Source: CAVQOB01 sp963714325 (lineage in GTDB: Bacteria; Pseudomonadota; Alphaproteobacteria; Rhizobiales; Hyphomicrobiaceae). From it: a DNA stretch of 64,000 nt. Shown here in pieces: positions 60,235 to 64,000 of this stretch. The notes beneath the pieces are model-generated. The model saw nothing but the letters and a program-made list of their open reading frames with translations. It searched no databases and was not told where the DNA came from. Made by a program: the position numbers and the translations under genes. Position 1 is the first letter of the stretch. The number at the start of each line of letters is the position of its first letter. Location of the stretch: contig CAVQOB010000017.1 in the NCBI GenBank assembly GCA_963714325.1, positions 62,001 to 126,000 on the forward strand, read 5' to 3'.

Positions 60235-62214
60235 TCATTCCGCGAACCGCGTCGGCAGATCGACGGCAGGATTGCGATCGAAGAAGTTGTGCGGCCGTAG
60301 TTTGAAGCTGTGCCACACCATCGGCATAACAGGCACGTCCTCGGCGCGGGTCAGGTGATGCATGCCAAGGTTGACCCAGACAACCAGGTCCTTGTTACGC
60401 ACCGGACGGTTCTGGCGCGCCCACACTGGCAAGCCTTGCACGCCCTTCGATGCGAACACGTAGTCGCCGGCTGCATAGCGTTCGCCGGGGCTATGCGCCG
60501 TCACCCAGATGTCGCTCTGCAGGAATGCCGCCCGCTGGTTCGGCCAATCCCTGGGATCGGTGAAGAGGTGGGCGTGGTTGGCGTGCGCGATGTCATAGCC
60601 CGTCGCATTGCCGACGGCGTTCTTGCGCGATTCATTGATGACGCGGAATTTCACCGGCGCGGCGGCGCGACCGTGGTGTCCGGCGCCCTGCATCGCGCCT
60701 TCCGTGGCGGCGATTTCTGGCGCTATCGTGTAGATCGAACGTCGCGGGATCGACGGCGGCAACGTCTGTGCGCGGTAGACATCCTTCTGGAAACTGTTGG
60801 CGGGGCCGTCGACATCGAGATCGAGTCTGAAATTAAAGTAGTGATCGTGCTGCACGGCGGTCAGGCCCGCCGCGACAAGTGTTCCCGTGCGCGTTTCAGC
60901 GGCAGCGGTCGCGTCACGCATTGATTGCGCGCGCACACCTTTCAAACCGACGATGCCTGTCGAGCCGACGCGCGCTTCGATCTCGGCCGCATGATTGAAC
61001 ACCCAGTCGATGAGATAATCGTAGTTGCCGACTTGCGAGGCCATCCGCACCACCAGCTCGACTCCGGGGCGGCCTTCGTAGGTTTCGTTGTTGACCTCAT
61101 AGTGGCGCCAGGCGGGATCGCCGGTGTTGCGTTCGAAGATGCACAGGACCGTGGGGCGCTTGACCGGATCGCCGTCATCGTCATTGAGCCAGGCATCCAG
61201 AAAGGTGGCGTCAGCCGGACAATCGATGCCGGCTTTCAGTGGCGATGCGAGGTGGCCGACGCCATATTCGCCCATGTCGAAGTAGGTCCGGGAGTACCAG
61301 CCATAGTCGCCGTCCATGTAGGGCACGAACATCTCGGACATCGTACCCTGATAGAGCACCGAGCGCGCTTCGGCGCCGTCCTGCCAACGTGCCAGCGAGA
61401 TGACGGTGCCTTCGCGGCTCTCGAAGCGGACGTGAAAGCGCCAATTACCCCAGCTGATGGTATTGCCGTCGAGCGTATAGTTGTGCCCCTTTGGCTGGGC
61501 GATCAGCGTCGGCTTGTCGGCGGGGCGCAACGGGCCGGCCGCGGCTTCGGTGAAGTTCAACTCCGCCTTGGAGACGGGGACAATGCCGTCGTCGATGACC
61601 TGCACCACGGCCATGTCGCGCAAATCGATCAGGACGTAGAGCTTTTCGATCGGCCAGCCGAAAATGTTGTTGGTCGATCGCGAAACATCGAAGCAACCGA
61701 CCTTGAGCAGGCGGCGGCCTTCGTGCGCTTTGATGCCGAAATAGCCCATGGCCAAGGGCGCGCAGTCGATCGTCTTGGGATCGGTGAAGCCGCGTTTTTT
61801 CATGGCGGCGAGTAGGCCTGGGTGCTGCAACACCGCTTTGATCGCCAAGCTCGACTCGGTGATGGTGATCGGCACCTCAACGCCGCGGCGCTTTTTTATC
61901 GCGGCGACGGCTTTCGCAGTGAGATTGACCTCCAGCTCGAAAACCTCGGCCGCCCGCACCGCGGTCACCCGCGCGCGCCGTCGCAGAGCCTCGCCCGGTT
62001 TCCAGGCCGTCACCGCCGCCTTCGCCGGTTCGGCCAGCGAGATCAATTGATAGCGGAGATCTTTAGTGCGCGGGTCGGCGTTGACGATCACCGTAACGGC
62101 TGCAATCTCAGTTTCGGTCAGGGCATCGAGCGGGTGAGTCTGGGCGCGGGAAGCCTCGGCGCCGACGCACATCATGACGATAACCGCGACAATTGCTCGA
62201 CTTTGCTTGCGCAT
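60235..62214 (-). CDS. Secreted copper amine oxidase
   Basis: 659-aa periplasmic or secreted primary-amine oxidase that turns amines into aldehydes, releasing ammonia and H2O2. A signal peptide ends at EASRA. The topaquinone precursor is Tyr398 in VGNYDYLIDW (the N-Y-D/E motif), the catalytic base is Asp313 in YFDMGEYGVG, and the copper ligands are His456 and His458 (QHDHYFNF) plus His620 (MHHLTRAEDVPVMP). All active-site residues are intact. Gene stands alone; ammonia release links it loosely to the nitrogen-scavenging theme. Confidence 0.93.
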   Translation of the reverse strand: MRKQSRAIVAVIVMMCVGAEASRAQTHPLDALTETEIAAVTVIVNADPRTKDLRYQLISLAEPAKAAVTAWKPGEALRRRARVTAVRAAEVFELEVNLTAKAVAAIKKRRGVEVPITITESSLAIKAVLQHPGLLAAMKKRGFTDPKTIDCAPLAMGYFGIKAHEGRRLLKVGCFDVSRSTNNIFGWPIEKLYVLIDLRDMAVVQVIDDGIVPVSKAELNFTEAAAGPLRPADKPTLIAQPKGHNYTLDGNTISWGNWRFHVRFESREGTVISLARWQDGAEARSVLYQGTMSEMFVPYMDGDYGWYSRTYFDMGEYGVGHLASPLKAGIDCPADATFLDAWLNDDDGDPVKRPTVLCIFERNTGDPAWRHYEVNNETYEGRPGVELVVRMASQVGNYDYLIDWVFNHAAEIEARVGSTGIVGLKGVRAQSMRDATAAAETRTGTLVAAGLTAVQHDHYFNFRLDLDVDGPANSFQKDVYRAQTLPPSIPRRSIYTIAPEIAATEGAMQGAGHHGRAAAPVKFRVINESRKNAVGNATGYDIAHANHAHLFTDPRDWPNQRAAFLQSDIWVTAHSPGERYAAGDYVFASKGVQGLPVWARQNRPVRNKDLVVWVNLGMHHLTRAEDVPVMPMVWHSFKLRPHNFFDRNPAVDLPTRFAE

Positions 62215-62659
62215 TCCCGGCGTCCTTCAAAAATTGCTGTTGTCCAATGAGCAACTACGGGCGCTGGGCAACCAAGTTTCAAAGGTTCCGTCGCGAAGCA
62301 TCGCCAGCCCCGCAAGCTCCGGCCAAGGAAGTATCATACGGCAAGTCGTGGAAGACCAGTCAAACCCAACCAGGGCTGGATAGTGCCAGCAGGCCGCGTT
62401 GCGCGATACTCGCGATTTGCCGCTTGGTGAAATCCAGCTTAGGGTTCCCGCCAGCGGGACAGCAGTCGATCGGGGTGGCCATCGGGCGCCTGCGGATCGC
62501 GTCGCTCCCCGCCTTGCGTTTTCGGACGCGCTCCACCAACGGGCGGCTTCCGGGATCGGCGCTTCGGCGCAACCGTGGCCGGACTCAGCGGGTTCAGTCC
62601 CCCGTCCGGCTGCCGTGATCCTGGACGCCGTTCGTTCAACACGGATTACGAAAGCTCCG
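62215..62659. other. Divergent interval between amine oxidase and slipin
   Basis: 445 bases with no gene I can support. Long open frames here are extensions of neighbouring frames without start signals. It should carry promoters for both flanking genes. Confidence 0.4.
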
Positions 62660-63466
62660 ATGGCCAATCGAACCTGGACGACAGTGATCGCCGTGCTTGC
62701 GCTCGTGGCGCTGGGGATCTTGATCTGGCTCATCATCACCCGGCTGAAGCGACGCCTGCAGCCGGTGACGATCTTCGAATATCAAGCGGGCTTGCGCTAC
62801 AAGAACGGCCGCTTCGTCGAAACGCTGGGGCCCGGGCGTTACGCCCTGTTCTGGCCGGGGACGGCTATCCAAGTCGAGGACTTGCGCGAACAACTGCTGG
62901 TGGTTCCCGGTCAGGAAATGTTGACGGCGGATAGTCTGGCTGTGAAAATGAGTTTGGCCGTGAACCACCGCACCGTCGATGCCCGGCAAAAGCAATCGAG
63001 CGCGCAAAATCAATTGGAGTTGCTCTACAACGATCTGCAGGTCGCCATGCGTCAGGCGGTGGCCACGCGGGCGCTCGAGGCCTTGCTCTCTGAGCGCGGC
63101 GGGATGGTGCAGGAGATCAAGGCGGCGGTGGTTGGCAAGGCCGCGTTGCGCGGCATCGAGATCAGCGCCGTCGAGGTGCGCGACCTCATGCTGTCAGGCG
63201 AGACGAAACGCGCCTACACGGACATCTTCCGCGCGAAGAAGGAGGGCGAAGCCTCGTTGGAGCGCGCGCGGGGCGAAACGGCCGCGCTGCGCAATCTTGC
63301 GAATGGTGCGCGGATGCTGGCCGGCAACCCGGCGCTGTTCAATTTGCGGCTGCTGCAGACGATGGCGGCTTCGAAGGGCGCAACCGTGGTGCTGAACACG
63401 TCCGGCGAGCCGTTGGTCATGACGGGCGCCCCCGCGCAAGATCCGAAGAACGAGGCGCCGGAATAA
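62660..63466 (+). CDS. Slipin-like SPFH/Band 7 protein
   Basis: 268-aa membrane protein with one N-terminal helix (VIAVLALVALGILIWLII) and an SPFH domain from about residue 35: FEYQAGLRYKNGRFVETLGPGRYALFWP, then VPGQEMLTADSLAVKMSLAVNHRTVD and GIEISAVEVRDLMLSGE. A coiled-coil part follows (AKKEGEASLERARGETAALRNLANG). Slipins form membrane-bound oligomers that organise membrane proteins. ATG 62660 is preferred because the anchor begins there. Confidence 0.88.
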   Translation: MANRTWTTVIAVLALVALGILIWLIITRLKRRLQPVTIFEYQAGLRYKNGRFVETLGPGRYALFWPGTAIQVEDLREQLLVVPGQEMLTADSLAVKMSLAVNHRTVDARQKQSSAQNQLELLYNDLQVAMRQAVATRALEALLSERGGMVQEIKAAVVGKAALRGIEISAVEVRDLMLSGETKRAYTDIFRAKKEGEASLERARGETAALRNLANGARMLAGNPALFNLRLLQTMAASKGATVVLNTSGEPLVMTGAPAQDPKNEAPE

Positions 63467-63572
63467 GGCGCGCCGCGTCCAATCCTCAATTCGTCGCAGC
63501 GGCGAGTCTCGACAGCTCGGCGAATCCCGATTACGCCCCAAGGGTGGAACCGGACAATGCGGGAGCGCACCC

Positions 63573-64000
63573 TTGGAAACAAGCCTGTATGCGCCCGTGA
63601 AGGGGTTTCTTGAGCGCCTCGGCTTCGAGGTCAAGGGCGAGGTCTGTGGATGCGATGTGGTGGCGCTCGACCAGGGCACGCCGGTCGCCGTGGTGATCGC
63701 CGAGTTGAAACTGTCGTTCACGCTCGATCTCGTTTTGCAGGCGGTCGATCGGTCGGCGGTCAGCGACGACGTGTGGTTGGCGGTGCGCGCCTCCAAGCGC
63801 GGGCGCGGGCGCGAATCCGATCCGGCCGTCAAGAAGCTCTGCCGCCTGCTTGGCGTCGGGCTGCTCGCGGTATTCCCATCGGGGTTGGTTGAGGTGCTCG
63901 TCGAGCCGGTGCCGTGGAAGCCGCGGCCGGATGCCAAGCGGCGCTCGCGCATTGTCGAGGAACATCGCAAGCGTCGCGGCGATCCGACCGGCGGGGGCAG
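63573..64000 (+). CDS. DUF2161-domain protein (3' end missing)
   Basis: 142 codons run to the window edge. The start is a TTG at 63573 preceded by GGGAG. My translation reads LETSLYAPVKGFLERLGFEVKG, then AVVIAELKLSFTLDLVLQAVDR, VWLAVRASKRGRGRESD, CRLLGVGLLAVFPSG and EPVPWKPRPDAKRRSRIVEEH, the conserved order of DUF2161 proteins, sometimes labelled phosphodiesterases. The fold recalls a PD-(D/E)xK nuclease (E-x-K in AELKL), but this is inference. The frame has no ATG and can be missed by simple ORF finding. Confidence 0.82.
   Translation, partial: METSLYAPVKGFLERLGFEVKGEVCGCDVVALDQGTPVAVVIAELKLSFTLDLVLQAVDRSAVSDDVWLAVRASKRGRGRESDPAVKKLCRLLGVGLLAVFPSGLVEVLVEPVPWKPRPDAKRRSRIVEEHRKRRGDPTGGG

Noticed and set aside
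1..64000. tRNA genes, rRNA, CRISPR arrays, integrases, insertion-sequence transposases
   Set aside because: Looked for T-loop GGTTCGAATCC-type strings, regularly spaced repeats and transposase motifs; none found by eye. A tRNAscan or ISfinder search would settle this.

Overview
The window is a GC-rich chromosome segment that looks like an alphaproteobacterium of the Hyphomicrobiales (Rhizobiales) type. Supporting signs are a phasin-domain protein, tripartite TctA/TctB/TctC (Bug) transport genes, a urtABCDE-ureDABCEFG locus, Tad pilus genes of the CpaC/CpaD type, BcsS, DUF2161, and dispersed imperfect palindromes starting CGTCATCCCGG. I cannot name the genus. I saw no tRNA, rRNA, CRISPR array, phage or transposase genes; this was by eye only.

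Layout. 1-2362 (minus): tctA (cut by the left edge), tctB and a phasin-domain gene. 2825-5681 (plus): an orphan coiled-coil lipoprotein, a small secreted protein and a BcsS-like outer-membrane protein. 5881-6690: a tandem universal stress protein. 6703-12368: a carboxylate-catabolism block with an isocitrate/isopropylmalate-type dehydrogenase (minus) facing tctC - aconitase - metallo-beta-lactamase, which overlap end to end. 12369-20788: a cyclic-nucleotide block with two tandem SulP transporters carrying C-terminal cNMP-binding domains (one frameshifted), a Crp/Fnr regulator, a GNAT-like protein and a CHASE2-adenylate/guanylate cyclase. The cyclase is the last gene of a four-gene minus-strand operon (methyltransferase, GT8 glycosyltransferase, FkbM methyltransferase, cyclase). 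That operon diverges from a TPR/SLAM-like beta-barrel gene plus a FecR-domain gene (23712-25865). A further glycosyltransferase follows on the minus strand.

27443-39671 is a nitrogen-scavenging locus: a near-perfect sigma-54 promoter, urtA, an intercistronic hairpin, urtBCDE, ureD, ureA, ureB, then a secreted NTF2-like gene and an AbrB/PIN toxin-antitoxin pair inserted before ureC, followed by ureE, ureF and ureG. From 39696 to 47087 are mostly single metabolic genes: a hydroxyisobutyrate-dehydrogenase-like enzyme, a caspase-like protein whose end is rebuilt from a repeat, a frameshifted GIY-YIG gene, a CitE-like lyase with a MaoC hydratase, NAD kinase, CutA and KDPG aldolase. Repeats and one strongly structured, probably RNA-coding, intergenic region lie between them.

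47088-49168 is a two-gene membrane haem-protein operon (DUF2231 plus ethylbenzene-dehydrogenase haem domain) with a perfect FNR/FixK box upstream. 49534-52787 holds a CBS-pair protein, a patatin, hisI, a NifU/IscU-like scaffold and yidD. 52807-58439 is a fragmentary Tad pilus group (cpaC with a premature in-frame stop, cpaD, tadD-like lipoprotein) around a membrane WD40 protein. The right end has a second hydroxyisobutyrate-dehydrogenase-like enzyme, a lipoprotein, a secreted copper amine oxidase, a slipin-like SPFH protein and a DUF2161 gene cut by the right edge.

Four genes look damaged: the first SulP gene (frameshift), the GIY-YIG gene (frameshift in a T6 run), cpaC (in-frame TGA) and possibly the transglycosylase-like gene at 43978. 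Some may be sequencing or assembly errors.
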